Positions 1-10,012 are shown, counted from the stretch's first letter. The stretch: 44,421 nucleotides of DNA from Hyphomicrobiales bacterium (GCA_022360615.1 JAKSCL010000014.1:1-44421); one strand, 5' to 3'. Translations and numbers: made by a program. Notes: generated from the sequence alone by a model not told the origin.

Positions 1-190
1 TTACACATTTTATAGGAAATTTTTCCAACTTTTGCCGCTATCATTTCCGTTGCATATGCAAGCGTCTCGTCGTTGCGGCTCGCAATGACGACGTCAGCGC
101 CGAAATCGGCCAGCCCGCCGGCAATCGCGAACCCCAGCCCACGCGCGCCGCCGGTGACAACCGCAACGTGCCCTTCAAGCGAGAAAACAT
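1..190 (-). CDS. Short-chain dehydrogenase/reductase, N-terminal part only (runs off the window)
   Basis: Reverse strand from CAT at 188-190 reads MFSLEGHVAVVTGGARGLGFAIAGGLADFGADVVIASRNDETLAYATEMIAAKVGK..., with the SDR TGxxxGxG cofactor motif; no stop before the window edge. Confidence 0.85.
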
Positions 191-232
191 CTTATTTCTG
201 AGACACTTGTGACGGGACGGACACCAATTGGT

Positions 233-1408
233 TCATTGCATCCGCCCTTCAAGAACGCGCCGTCCGAGCGCCCAACGGTGCACTTCGGAGGGGCCGTCAT
301 AAACCCGAAATGCGCGGGATTCTCGGTAGATGCGCTCGACAATGGTGTCGCGTGTGATGCCGGGCCCGCCGAGGATTTGCAATGAACGGTCGGCGACCCG
401 GTCAATGGCTTCCGAACAGAAGACTTTGGCCATCGAACTCTGAGCCGATGCCCGGTCGCCTTTGTCGAGGAGCCAGGCCGTATGCCAGATCGCAAGTCGG
501 GCCATATGGATGTCCATTTCGTTGTCGGCGAGCATGAAGCTCACGCCCTCATGCGCGCCAAGCGGTTTGCCGAAAGCGGTTCGGCTGCGGGCATGCCCGG
601 TGGCGATATCGTGGGCCCGGATCGCGGAGCCGAGCCAGCGCATGCAATGGGTGAGGCGGGCAGGGGCTAGCCGTACTTGTGCATATCGGAAGCCCTTCCT
701 CCCCACCTCACCCAAAACGGCGTCACCGGAGACGCGCAAGCCCTCGTTTGAGACCGATGCATGGCCGCCGGTGAAGCTTGAGTCGAGCGTGTCGATGACC
801 TGTTCGATTTTGAAAGCCGGGTTCGGCAACTCGGTGAGGAACAAGGTGGCTTCGCCCTCACCATTTCCGGTCCTTGCCATGATGATGGCGAAGGCCGCGC
901 CCTCAGCGCCGCTGATGAGCCATTTCTTGCCATTCAGGATGAAACCGTTGCCGTCCGGTTCGGCCGTTGTCTGGAGCTGGCCCGGATCGGAACCCGCGCC
1001 CGGCGCCGGCTCCGTCATGCAGAAGCAGGAGCGCGTTTCGCCCTTCGCGAGCGGTTCGAGGAACCGCTTTTTCTGCTCGGGGTTCGCGACCTCTTCGAGG
1101 AGGCGGATGTTGCCTTCATCCGGGGCAGCGCAGTGAAGCGCAATCGGCCCGAGCATCGAATAGCCCGCGGCCTCGAACGCAATCGCCTTTCCGAAATGCG
1201 AAAGGCCAAGCCCGCCATAACCCTTTGAGACATGGAAGGGGAAAAGTCCTGCCGTTTTCGCCTTGCCGTTCAGTTCTTCGCGCAGATCGTCGGTCGGCCC
1301 GTGCGATGTCCACCGGGGATCATGTTCGTGCGGAATGATGTCATCGCGCACGAAGGTCCCGATGCGCGCTGAAAGCGTTTGAAGTTCTTCAGGTACGGCG
1401 AATTCCAT
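233..1408 (-). CDS. Acyl-CoA dehydrogenase family protein
   Basis: 391 aa; ACAD motifs CFCMTEPAPGAGSDP, KWLISGAEGA, QILGGPGITRDTIVERIYRESRAFRVYDGPSEVHRWALGRR. Confidence 0.93.
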   Translation of the reverse strand: MEFAVPEELQTLSARIGTFVRDDIIPHEHDPRWTSHGPTDDLREELNGKAKTAGLFPFHVSKGYGGLGLSHFGKAIAFEAAGYSMLGPIALHCAAPDEGNIRLLEEVANPEQKKRFLEPLAKGETRSCFCMTEPAPGAGSDPGQLQTTAEPDGNGFILNGKKWLISGAEGAAFAIIMARTGNGEGEATLFLTELPNPAFKIEQVIDTLDSSFTGGHASVSNEGLRVSGDAVLGEVGRKGFRYAQVRLAPARLTHCMRWLGSAIRAHDIATGHARSRTAFGKPLGAHEGVSFMLADNEMDIHMARLAIWHTAWLLDKGDRASAQSSMAKVFCSEAIDRVADRSLQILGGPGITRDTIVERIYRESRAFRVYDGPSEVHRWALGRRVLEGRMQ

Positions 1409-1434
1409 CGATCATGCCTTTGGTGTGCGGCCGC

Positions 1435-2594
1435 TCAAAGGAGCGGCGCGTCGCCACGCTGAATGTCGCGGGTGAACAGGAGAAGCTCTTCGCCGAGAGC
1501 GCCGAAGCGGGCATAGCGCGGATCGGAATTGGTTCCGGAGGTGTAGAGCGCGTGAAGCTGCAGGAACACGACGCCGAGCTTGAACATGGTGAGCACCCGG
1601 AACGCCGGGAAATCCGAGATGTCTTCGTTGCGGGCCCGGGCGTAAAGCTCCACCACCTCCGACCGTCTCGGGAACCCTGGCGCCGTGCTCGGCATCTGGG
1701 CGAGCCGGTACATGACGGGCGGGTCGTCCCGATCGGTCCAGTAACTCAGCATGGTTGCAAGGTCGAAGAGGGGATCGCCCCTCGTGCCCATGTCCCAATC
1801 GATGACCGCGTGCGGTTCGAACGACGCATCGCTGAGGATGACATTGTCGAGTTTGAAGTCGCAGTGGAGGAGGGTGGGCGTACGCTCTCGTAATGTCTGG
1901 CGATTGAGCCAATCACCGATCTCAGCGGTCAAAATGGCGGTAGGGGCGCTCGGTGTCAGCCGTTCGGCCCGGTTCCGCCATCCCGCAATGGCCCGCGCGA
2001 CGAAGCCTTCGGGCCTGCCGAGATCGCCAAGGCCAATGGTGTCAGCGTCGACGCTGTGGATGGTTGTGAGAATGCCGACCAGCGTCGTGCCGAGTGCCCG
2101 TGCCCGGCCGGGATGGTGTTCAAGGAGCGATGCGTCGTCGCCTTTGATGACGATGCCGTTGCGGTATTCGAGAAGCTGGAAGGGAACGCCGAGGATGTCC
2201 ACATCCTCACACAGGTGAAGGCTCTTCGGTGCAAGCGGAAAGGCGGCGGACAGCCGGGACAGGATGCGATGTTCGCGCGCCATGTCGTGCGCGCCGGGCG
2301 GCAGGTCTCCGCTTGGCGGCCGCCGCAGCACGACCGGGCGTCCGTCCACAGACAGAGGTAGTTGATGTTGGCGAGACCCGACGCGAATTGCTTCGCCGGG
2401 ATGCGCCGGTCGAGTGTCAGCCCAACCCGCTCCAAATACGCACCGAGACTCTCCAGATCGATCGGTACCATGTCGCGGTTCGCCCGGAAGCGGCGCGTGG
2501 CGCGCTGGGCGCTTGGACTCGTATTGTCCCGTGCAACAGCATCATTTTCCCGCTCTTTGATGGCAGCCAAATCTGTTTCGGCTTGCTGGTGCAT
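1435..2594 (-). pseudogene. Phosphotransferase family (APH/ACAD10-type kinase-like), split by an apparent single-base frameshift near 2345-2360
   Basis: ORF 1956..2594 gives N-term ...FASGLANINYLCLW; ORF 1435..2349 continues DGRPVVLRRPPSGDLPPGAHDMAREHRILSRL... with LLHCDFKLDNVILS and VIDWDMGTRGDPLFDLA. Adding one base in the CTCTG context restores NYLLSVDGRPVVLRRPP. Confidence 0.8.
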
Positions 2595-2613
2595 AGCGAC
2601 ACAATCGTCCTAA

Positions 2614-2626
2614 TTTATCCGACAAT
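2614..2626 (-). promoter_or_regulatory. Imperfect FadR/GntR-type operator-like dyad (minus strand ATTGTCGGATAAA)
   Basis: Shares ATTGTCGGA with the perfect dyad at 2797-2809; upstream of the minus-strand phosphotransferase gene. Confidence 0.4.
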
Positions 2627-2775
2627 TTTGATACGGTCGGCAATGGGTGGTTGTCAAGTGACGCTTTTCATAACTCTCTATTAAATCTAAAAAACAATAT
2701 TAAACAGATATTTAAAGGGAATTTCGAATATCTATGTGGAGCCGTCAGACAACTCCGCACTAAAATGAGTTGACA

Positions 2776-2788
2776 ATTGTCCGACATA
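2776..2788. promoter_or_regulatory. Operator-like dyad ATTGTCCGACATA
   Basis: Near-palindrome; its centre is 21 bp from the centre of the next dyad. Confidence 0.45.
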
Positions 2789-2789
2789 A

Positions 2790-3733
2790 ATGGCTGATTG
2801 TCGGACAATAATGAAAAGACCCCGTGTAAGAGTGGGCCATCAAGACCTGCTGCGGGCGGCCGGAGATCGCCGAGGAAAAAACAGGCTCGTCATCATCTCC
2901 GGCGCAGCGGCGCCGCTGATTACCGGTGAGCAATGCGTGCCGACCGGGCTGCACTGGACCTACAACGCCAGCGCCGTTGCCGCGACGACCGCGAGGGAAG
3001 TCGTGGGTGAGGGCGGTAGGACATGGTATTTCATGACGGCCGACTATGTCGGTGGCTATGTCCTTGAAGAAGCAGCCGAGAACGCGCTGATTGAGGCGGG
3101 AGGCGAGGTTGCCGGCAAGATCGCCCATCCCTTCCCCGGCCAAGACTTCTCGTCTTTCCTCTTAAGCGCCCAGGCATCGGGTGCAGACGTGATCGGTCTC
3201 GCAAATGCCGGGAATGACACGATCAACTCCATTAAGCAGGCTGCCGAATTCGGCATCAACCGGACCCAGTCTCTGGCCGCCACGCTTCTTTTCATCACAG
3301 ACGTTCAAAGCCTCGATCTTGAAGCAGCCCAGGGCATGTATCTGACCGAAGCCTTTTACTGGGACTTTGATGAGCAGGCCCGCGAATGGTCAAACGCCTT
3401 CTTTGACGAGCAGGGCCGCATGCCCACGATGATTCAGGCGGGCGTCTATCAGCGGTGCTCCATTATCTGAAAGCCGTTCACGAGACGGGCACCGACGATA
3501 CCGACACGGTGCTTGCCAAAATGCGCGAAATGCCGGTCGAGGACATGTTCGCCCGCAATGGCAGGCTGCGTGAGGACGGTCTGATGGTCCACGACATGTA
3601 TCTTCTTCAGGTCAAGAGCCCTGAGGAATCGAAGTTTTCGTGGGACTACTACCACGTCCGCGCGGTCATCCCGGGTGACGAGGCGTTCAGGCCGCTGTCT
3701 GAAAGCAAGTGCCCGCATGTGGCGGCCAACTAG
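2790..3733 (+). pseudogene. Branched-chain amino acid ABC transporter substrate-binding protein (LivK-like) remnant, N-terminus missing and frameshifted
   Basis: ORFs 2790..3470 (KNRLVIISGAAAPLITGEQCVPTGLHWTYNASAVA...TWYFMTADYVGGYVLEEAAEN) and 3455..3733 (LHYLKAVHETGTDDTDTVLAKMREMPVEDMFARNGRLREDG); no signal peptide or N-terminal lobe; adding one T at about 3450 restores QAGVYSAVLHYLKAV. Confidence 0.8.
2797..2809. promoter_or_regulatory. Perfect 6+1+6 palindrome ATTGTCGGACAAT, FadR-subfamily GntR operator-like
   Basis: Inner TTGTCGGACAA fits the FadR-subfamily consensus TNGTNNNACNA. Confidence 0.5.
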
Positions 3734-3883
3734 GCAGGCCTTTAGGGGAACTTGGGCGGCGGGTTTCGGCTTCCTCACCGGACAGCACCGCCCCTTTTTC
3801 CAAAAGCGATCGCAGCCTTTTCTCCCTGAAACGCTCGAACCGGGTACCTCCGGCGACAAACCGATTTCCCACCGCAGCGCACC

Positions 3884-4749
3884 TTGCGGCTGCGCATCAA
3901 TATGAGACGTAAAATGGCTTATGCGGCCAGAGATCAGGAGATGCCCGTGCCGCCCTCACCGGATGGGCACAGGGGCGCCGGCACAGAAGGCGTGATTTTG
4001 GACGCGCGCCGGCTGGTGAAGGAATTCAAGGGCTTTGTTGCGGTCGACGATGTGTCGATCAATGTGGAGACCGGAACCATCCACGCCCTCATCGGCCCAA
4101 ACGGCGCCGGAAAGACGACGGTCTTTAATCTTCTAACGAAGTTCCTTGCGCCAACCTCAGGCCAGATCGTCTACAAGGGCCGGGATGTCACGAAGCTCGC
4201 CTCTGCCGAAATCGCGCGGATGGGCATTGTCCGCTCTTTTCAGATTTCAGCGGTTTTTTCCCATTTGACCGTTCTGCAAAATGTCCGCGTCGCGCTTCAG
4301 CGCCACACGGGCACGGCCTTCGCCTTCTGGAAACCGGCAAGCAGCCTCAAGGTCTTGAACGCGCGGGCAGAAGACCTTCTGCGCTCAGTCGGCCTCCACG
4401 CTTATCGCGACTTCAGGCCGGAGAACTTCCCTATGGCCGCAAGAGGGCGCTGGAGATTGCCATCACGCTGGCGCTTGAGCCGGAGCTCATGCTCCTCGAT
4501 GAGCCGACGCAGGGCATGGGCCACGAGGATGTCGATCGGGTGATGGAACTCATCAAACGGGTGGCGGAAGACCGCACGGTCCTAATGGTCGAGCACAATA
4601 TGCGCGTCGTCTCGACGATTGCCGGCCGTATCACGGTGCTGTCGCGCGGCGCCGTCATCGCCGAGGGCGACTACGGCACCGTCTCAAACGACCCGCAGGT
4701 GATCGAGGCCTATATCGGCACCAGCAATCCCGAGGAGGAGATGTGGTGA
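3884..4749 (+). pseudogene. Branched-chain amino acid ABC transporter ATPase (LivG-like), frameshifted at about 4428
   Basis: Walker A GPNGAGKTT in ORF 3884..4543; Walker B MLLDEPTQGMGHEDVDRVMELI in ORF 4489..4749. The alternative frame reads YGRKRALEIAITLALEPELMLLDEP across the break, so one base appears missing before TATGGCCGC. Confidence 0.85.
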
Positions 4750-5047
4750 GTATGGCTGCGTCTTTAAGGGAACCTGCCGTCTGCGAGCCTGAGCCAAAGC
4801 AGGCTTGCGGGTGATCATTCCCATGAGAACCGGGGCTTCGGATTGCGGAAACCGGACAAGGGGCGCGTCCGTCTCCTCAGACGGGTCGATGCGGACAAAG
4901 GGCACGGTTTTCAACACCTTTTCGGCTCGCCGGTCCTTCACCGCATGTGGCGAGCAGCTCGCACGATGCATGCACGCACCGAAAGAAGCGTTTTTGAAAA
5001 CAAGCGGTTAAAGAAAGAAACGGAATCAATTTGAACGGAGTCTCAAG

Positions 5048-6163
5048 TCATGCTTGAGCGTGCCGCAAGGCCTCTTCGTTGACCGTGAAACCAAGGCCCG
5101 GAACGATGGGCGCAGGCAGTTTTCCACCCTCAAGTGTCAGCGGTTCACCGAGGATGAGCCGCGCCATCCGGTCCTGCCCGCGGTGGACTTCAACCGCGCC
5201 ATCGGGCTGGGTGCCGCACATGAAAAGAAGGTTCAGAAAATCCCAGCCGCCGGCAGGTGAGATGGCGCATCCCGCAGCGCGTCCGATGGCAGCCGCGCGG
5301 ACCGCTGCACTGAACCCGCCTGCAAAGACCACATTGGGCTGAAGGACGGAAACGCCCGCCTGTTCAGCAAGGCTGCCGAAGCGCTCGTCTGACTGCTCCA
5401 TCTGCCCGGCGCCAATGGGGCAGAGGTTTTCGGTCTGAAGGATGGCGAGCCCCCGCACATCGTTCCTGCGGATGGGTTCCTCGAACCAGGCAAGGTCGCA
5501 ATCTGCCATGAGCCGGGCAAGCGCCAGCGCCGTATCGAGATCGAAGGCGCAGTTCGCATCGACAATCAGATCGGCATCAGGTCCGATGGCATCGCGGACG
5601 GCACGCACGCGGGCGGCATCCTCTTCGACCGAGCGGCCCTTCGCACCGGCGAGCATTTTCACACCCGCCGCCCCTGCCTCAACCTCGCGCGCCGTCGCCT
5701 CAATGAGCGCATCGATGTCGAGATGCGGCATGCCGCAGGTCACGTGGACAGGCGCCTCAGATCGTACACCGCCCAGAAGCGCGCTCACATTCACGCCCGC
5801 TGCTTGGGCGCGCAGATCGTGGAGCGCCACATCGAGGGCGGAGAGGGCGGACACCACCACGCCCGTCATGGCGCGTGGATTGAACCGCCGCATCATCTGA
5901 TCGGAAAGACCAGTCTCTGTAACGGGGTCGCGGTTGAGGAGTGCGTCACCCAGCGCGCCGTTCAGGAAATGCGCAACCTCCGCCGCAAGGAACCGGCCCG
6001 TGAAGCCATGGCCCGCACGCCCGTCGGCGAGTTCGACCTTCAGCCAGACGAAAAGGAAACCGTCGGCACCCGCATAAGGCGCAGGATCGCCTTCGCGAAG
6101 GGGAGGGCGATGGACGCTTGCCGTGACGCGCGCAATCGGCGCGCCTCCATCCTCTTGGCTCAC
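5048..6163 (-). CDS. Mandelate racemase/muconate lactonizing enzyme family protein (enolase superfamily)
   Basis: 371 aa; DADLIVDANCAFDLDTALALARLMADCDLAWFEEPIRRNDVRG and GAGQMEQSDERF motifs; start overlaps the tctA stop. Confidence 0.88.
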   Translation of the reverse strand: MSQEDGGAPIARVTASVHRPPLREGDPAPYAGADGFLFVWLKVELADGRAGHGFTGRFLAAEVAHFLNGALGDALLNRDPVTETGLSDQMMRRFNPRAMTGVVVSALSALDVALHDLRAQAAGVNVSALLGGVRSEAPVHVTCGMPHLDIDALIEATAREVEAGAAGVKMLAGAKGRSVEEDAARVRAVRDAIGPDADLIVDANCAFDLDTALALARLMADCDLAWFEEPIRRNDVRGLAILQTENLCPIGAGQMEQSDERFGSLAEQAGVSVLQPNVVFAGGFSAAVRAAAIGRAAGCAISPAGGWDFLNLLFMCGTQPDGAVEVHRGQDRMARLILGEPLTLEGGKLPAPIVPGLGFTVNEEALRHAQA

Positions 6164-7653
6164 GCTTCTTGCATGCGGGCCCGCCGCCGCGCGCGCGCCG
6201 CGCCGATGGCCGGGAGCGAGATCGAAAGGGCGGTTAGCACAAAGAGCGTAACCACAATCGGGCGCTCGAAGAACATCAGCCAGTTATGGTCGAAAATGAT
6301 CAGCGACTGCTTGAGGCTGCCTTCTACGAGTTCGCCGAGGATGAGCCCCATGATGATGGGCGCCGCCGAAAAGCCATAGCGCTGCAGGACAAAACCAAGC
6401 AGCCCCGCGCCTACCATGATCCAGACGTCGAGAACGGCCTGATCGAGCGCATAGGAGCCGATGCAGGCGAGCATGAAGACGGCGGGCCAGAGATACTCGA
6501 CCGGGATAAGCGTGATACGCGCGAAAAGCTTCGCGCCGAAGAAGCCGAAAAACGCAAAGGCGATATTGGCAAGCAGCATGGCAAGGAAGATGGCGTAGAG
6601 CAGGGTCGGCTGTTCGGTAAAGAGGTGCGGTCCGGGCCGCAGCCCGTGCACGACGAGCGCGCCCAAAATGATTGCCGTCGTCGCGCTTCCGGGAATGCCA
6701 AGCGCCAGTGTCGGCACCATCGCGGCGCCTGTCGCGGCGTTGTTCGCGGCTTCCGGCCCGGCGATACCGCGGATATCGCCCTTGCCGAATTGCGACTTGT
6801 CCTTCGCCCAGCGTTTTGCCTCGTTGTAGCCGATCATGGCGGCGACCGTGCCGCCCTCGGCCGGCAGAAGGCCTATGAAGGAGCCGATGCCGCAGGAGCG
6901 CGCAATCGTGCCGAGACAGCGCTTGATGTCCGCCCGGCTCGGCAGGCGGACGGCATCGACCGCGACCCGGAAGCGCTTCTGATCGAGCTTGCCGGCCTGT
7001 TTCAGGAACTCCGCGCCCGCGAAGAGCCCGATCATGACCGGGATGAAGTGGATGCCTTCCGAAAGCTCCCAAAGCCCGAAGGTGAAACGGTCGACGCCCG
7101 TCGTGAAGTCCATCCCGACAGTCGCAAGCAGCACCCCGAAGGCCCCGCCGATGAGGTTCTTGACCGCGCTTTCGCCGCTGATCGTGGCAAGCATCGAGAG
7201 CCCGAAAACGGCGAGCGCGAAGTATTCGGGCGGCCCGAAATTATAGGCAACGCGGCTCAAGAGCGGGGCCGCAACGATGAGAACCAGAACCGAGAACAGC
7301 CCGCCGATCACGCTGCTGATGGCAGCAAGTCCGAGCGCCCGCCCCGCAAAGCCTTGCTGGGCGAGGGGATAGCCGTCAAAGGCCGTTGCGGCAGCCGGTG
7401 GCGCGCCAGGCGCGTTGACAAGAATCGCCGTGATCGACCCGCCGAAGGTGCCCGCGCAATAAAGCGCGCTCAAAAGCGCAATGGCTGGGATCGGGTCCAT
7501 GGTCAACGTGAACGGAAGGAGAAGCGCCGTCGCCATCGTCGAGCTGAGCCCCGGCATCGCGCCCACCAGCACGCCGCCGAGCGTGCCGATCAGGACGATT
7601 CCGATCAGATAAGGGTCAGTGAAAGAGACGAGCGCTGTGCCGAATGCATCCAT
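6160..7653 (-). CDS. tctA: Tripartite tricarboxylate transporter permease TctA family
   Basis: 497 aa; VGAMPGLSSTMATALLLPFTLTMDPIPAIALLSALYCAGTFGGSITAILVNAPGAPPAAATAFDGYP, GIPGSATTAIILGALVVHGLRPGP. Confidence 0.95.
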   Translation of the reverse strand: MDAFGTALVSFTDPYLIGIVLIGTLGGVLVGAMPGLSSTMATALLLPFTLTMDPIPAIALLSALYCAGTFGGSITAILVNAPGAPPAAATAFDGYPLAQQGFAGRALGLAAISSVIGGLFSVLVLIVAAPLLSRVAYNFGPPEYFALAVFGLSMLATISGESAVKNLIGGAFGVLLATVGMDFTTGVDRFTFGLWELSEGIHFIPVMIGLFAGAEFLKQAGKLDQKRFRVAVDAVRLPSRADIKRCLGTIARSCGIGSFIGLLPAEGGTVAAMIGYNEAKRWAKDKSQFGKGDIRGIAGPEAANNAATGAAMVPTLALGIPGSATTAIILGALVVHGLRPGPHLFTEQPTLLYAIFLAMLLANIAFAFFGFFGAKLFARITLIPVEYLWPAVFMLACIGSYALDQAVLDVWIMVGAGLLGFVLQRYGFSAAPIIMGLILGELVEGSLKQSLIIFDHNWLMFFERPIVVTLFVLTALSISLPAIGAARARRRARMQEA

Positions 7654-7656
7654 TGG

Positions 7657-8160
7657 TTAGAGCCCTTGGAATAAGGTGCCGACCAAGCCCGGTGCGAAAT
7701 AGACACCGAGACCGACCGCGAAAACCGAGTAGATCGCTGCTGGGAAAAGGGCGGCGTAAGCGGCGAGGTGGATGGGCCGGCGCTCGCCCCACATCATCGG
7801 CATGGCGATCGAAAAGAGAACCATCGCACCGATAATGCCGAGCACATCGAACGCGATGACGAAGCCCACCATCATCGCGGCTGTGATGAAGACGCTGATT
7901 TTCGGCAAGGGCCGCGGGTTGCCGGGCTTGCCAATGCCAAACGCGATCATCAGCACGGTGAGTGCGGCAATGACGCCGATCACCATGCGCGGAAAACTGG
8001 CAGGCTGCACGTTTTGAGCGAGGGCGGGTGGAGCCTCGGCAAAGCCAAGCGTGATCCAATAGGCGACCGCGCAAAAGGCAAGGATTGCAAGCCCGATGAT
8101 AAGATCACGGGGGAGGCGGCCCGCCTTGGCGAGCCGCTTCACAGGTTGTGTGTCGGTCAT
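7657..8160 (-). CDS. tctB: Tripartite tricarboxylate transporter small subunit TctB family
   Basis: 167 aa with four hydrophobic segments, between tctA and tctC. Confidence 0.85.
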   Translation of the reverse strand: MTDTQPVKRLAKAGRLPRDLIIGLAILAFCAVAYWITLGFAEAPPALAQNVQPASFPRMVIGVIAALTVLMIAFGIGKPGNPRPLPKISVFITAAMMVGFVIAFDVLGIIGAMVLFSIAMPMMWGERRPIHLAAYAALFPAAIYSVFAVGLGVYFAPGLVGTLFQGL

Positions 8161-8163
8161 CGG

Positions 8164-9162
8164 TTAGATCAGACCGAGTTCCTTAAGCGCGACCTCGCTC
8201 TCGGTGAAGATGCGCTCGATATTGGCGTTCCACCCGTCCATGCCGACGACGCTCGCAGCCGCCATGCCGCCGCTTTCAAGGTAACCTTGGTAGACGGTGT
8301 GCCGCATGGCCGAGACGAGGCCTTCCTCCAGCTTCGCCATGTGGGCGTCCGGCACGCCGGAGAGGACGGCAAAGCCGCGCACGGTCGAGGCGAAGGCTTC
8401 GACGCCGAGTTCTTTAGCCGTGGGTACATCCGGCAGCCCCCCAATCCGCTCCTGCGCGAGCGCCACGACCGGCTTCAGATCGCCCGAGCCATATTGGCTC
8501 TCGCCTTCGGCGTAGTTCAGGATGGCCGCGTCCACATTGCCGCCGACAAGGTTCGTGACGATGTCGCCGCCGCCCTTGAAGGGCACGATGGTGTATTCGA
8601 TGCCATCGGCTTTCTTGGCGAAATTGTGGATCCCGACGTGATCGGCGCCACCGGCAAAGGTGGTGCCCCATTTCAGCCCGCCGCCCTTGGCTTTAGAAGC
8701 CGCAATAAGGTCGTCGAGTGAGTTGATCTCGCTGTTGGCCGGAACGGTGACGATGGTCGGGTCATCGGTCGCGCGGGCAAGCCCGACGAGCTGATCGATG
8801 GTGAGCGGCACTTTCTTCTGGATGATCTGGAAGACGTGGCTCTGGGTGATGGTCATGAAAGTATGGCCGTCGCGCGGCTGGCTGTTGGTGTACATCAGCG
8901 CCGCAGCACCGCTGCCTCCGCGCTTGTTGACGACAACCATATCCTGGCCGAAGACCCGGCGGCCACGCAGCATCATCATCCGCGTGGTGATGTCCGTGCC
9001 CCCGCCCGGGCCCGCATGGGTGACCACGTTTAGCGTCTTTGATGGAAACTCATCTTTGGCAAATGCGTTGCGCGCGAACCCCGTGCCGAGTGCAAGCCCC
9101 CCGATGCCCGCAGCACCTGCTTTCAGAAAGCCACGGCGTGTCGGCCGGTCAAACTGTGTCAT
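8164..9162 (-). CDS. tctC: Tripartite tricarboxylate transporter substrate-binding protein (TctC/Bug) with a Tat-like signal
   Basis: 332 aa; N-term PTRRGFLKAGAAGIGGLALGTGFARNAFA; FPSKTLNVVTHAGPGGGTDITTRMM, GGLPDVPTAKELGVEA. Confidence 0.92.
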   Translation of the reverse strand: MTQFDRPTRRGFLKAGAAGIGGLALGTGFARNAFAKDEFPSKTLNVVTHAGPGGGTDITTRMMMLRGRRVFGQDMVVVNKRGGSGAAALMYTNSQPRDGHTFMTITQSHVFQIIQKKVPLTIDQLVGLARATDDPTIVTVPANSEINSLDDLIAASKAKGGGLKWGTTFAGGADHVGIHNFAKKADGIEYTIVPFKGGGDIVTNLVGGNVDAAILNYAEGESQYGSGDLKPVVALAQERIGGLPDVPTAKELGVEAFASTVRGFAVLSGVPDAHMAKLEEGLVSAMRHTVYQGYLESGGMAAASVVGMDGWNANIERIFTESEVALKELGLI

Positions 9163-9285
9163 GGCATTTCTCCCTAGATGGGCCGTTTCGGCCCGTTCTC
9201 TTCGCTTTTACTCTTCGTTTTGCGTCCGCTTTTCGCGGCTTCCAATGAGTGGTAGTACGTTTCAGCCGAGCGTCCGCCCAGGCTC

Positions 9286-9984
9286 TCAAGCCTCCTCGTC
9301 CAGTGTTTTTAGGAACCGCTTAAGCCCTTCATCGATGTGGCGCTGCGCGGCCCGCCGGGCGCTGTCGGCGTCCCCGCCGTCAATGGCATCGACAATCGCC
9401 GCATGCTCTTCAATCGAGCGCGCAATGTTAGGTGAGACCGACAGGCCGCGCCGGCGGAAGAGATGCATCTCCTTCACAAGGCCCTCATAGACCGCCTTGG
9501 CGCGGGGGTTCTTCGCCTCATCCATCAAAAGCGCATGGAAAGCGATGTTCAATTCGTAATAAGCGGTCCTGTCGTCATCGCGGTAAGCGACGCGCATGGC
9601 ATCGAGATTGGCCTGCAGCGCGGTCAGCACGTCCGCGATGTGCTCATATCTTGCGCGTGCGGCGACCGAGGCGCAGGCCATGGCGAAGACGGCGCCGCGC
9701 AGATGGTAAAGATTGCGGATCTCTTCGACGGTCGGACTGCGCACGAAGGCGCCGCGATTGGCGAGAAGGTCGATAAGGCCCGATTCCGCAAGCGTGCGGA
9801 TGGCCTCGCGCACCGTGCCGCGGCTGACATCGAGCCGTTCCGCCAGCGCCACTTCGTTCAGCTTCTCCCCCGCCTGCAGGTCGCCTGCCAGAATCTGTCG
9901 CTCGATCTCGGACCGGACACTGCCTGCGAGCGTTTCCCGGCGGAGTGAAAAGGGCTTTTCAGCGGTGTTTGTAGCGGTGCTCAT
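9286..9984 (-). CDS. GntR family transcriptional regulator, FCD (FadR) subfamily
   Basis: wHTH IERQILAGDLQAGEKLNEVALAERLDVSRGTVREAIRTLAESGLIDLLANRGAFVRSPT plus helical FCD domain. Start set at the internal ATG (MSTATNTA...); the longer ORF start overlaps the repeats at 10013-10048. Confidence 0.92.
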   Translation of the reverse strand: MSTATNTAEKPFSLRRETLAGSVRSEIERQILAGDLQAGEKLNEVALAERLDVSRGTVREAIRTLAESGLIDLLANRGAFVRSPTVEEIRNLYHLRGAVFAMACASVAARARYEHIADVLTALQANLDAMRVAYRDDDRTAYYELNIAFHALLMDEAKNPRAKAVYEGLVKEMHLFRRRGLSVSPNIARSIEEHAAIVDAIDGGDADSARRAAQRHIDEGLKRFLKTLDEEA

Positions 9985-10012
9985 GGGGCGCATCGAACCG
10001 TGTTGTATGTCA

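Noticed and set aside
4750-5040. Possible livF start after livG (GTGAGTATGGCTGCG...)
   Set aside because: The reading does not continue into recognisable LivF sequence, and downstream ORFs lack ABC motifs
6286-7674. 462-aa plus-strand ORF antisense to tctA
   Set aside because: Charged R/E/D-rich antisense translation typical of GC-rich coding DNA; tctA is unambiguous on the other strand
7768-8721. 317-aa plus-strand ORF antisense to tctB/tctC
   Set aside because: Same GC-skewed antisense artefact, no recognisable domain
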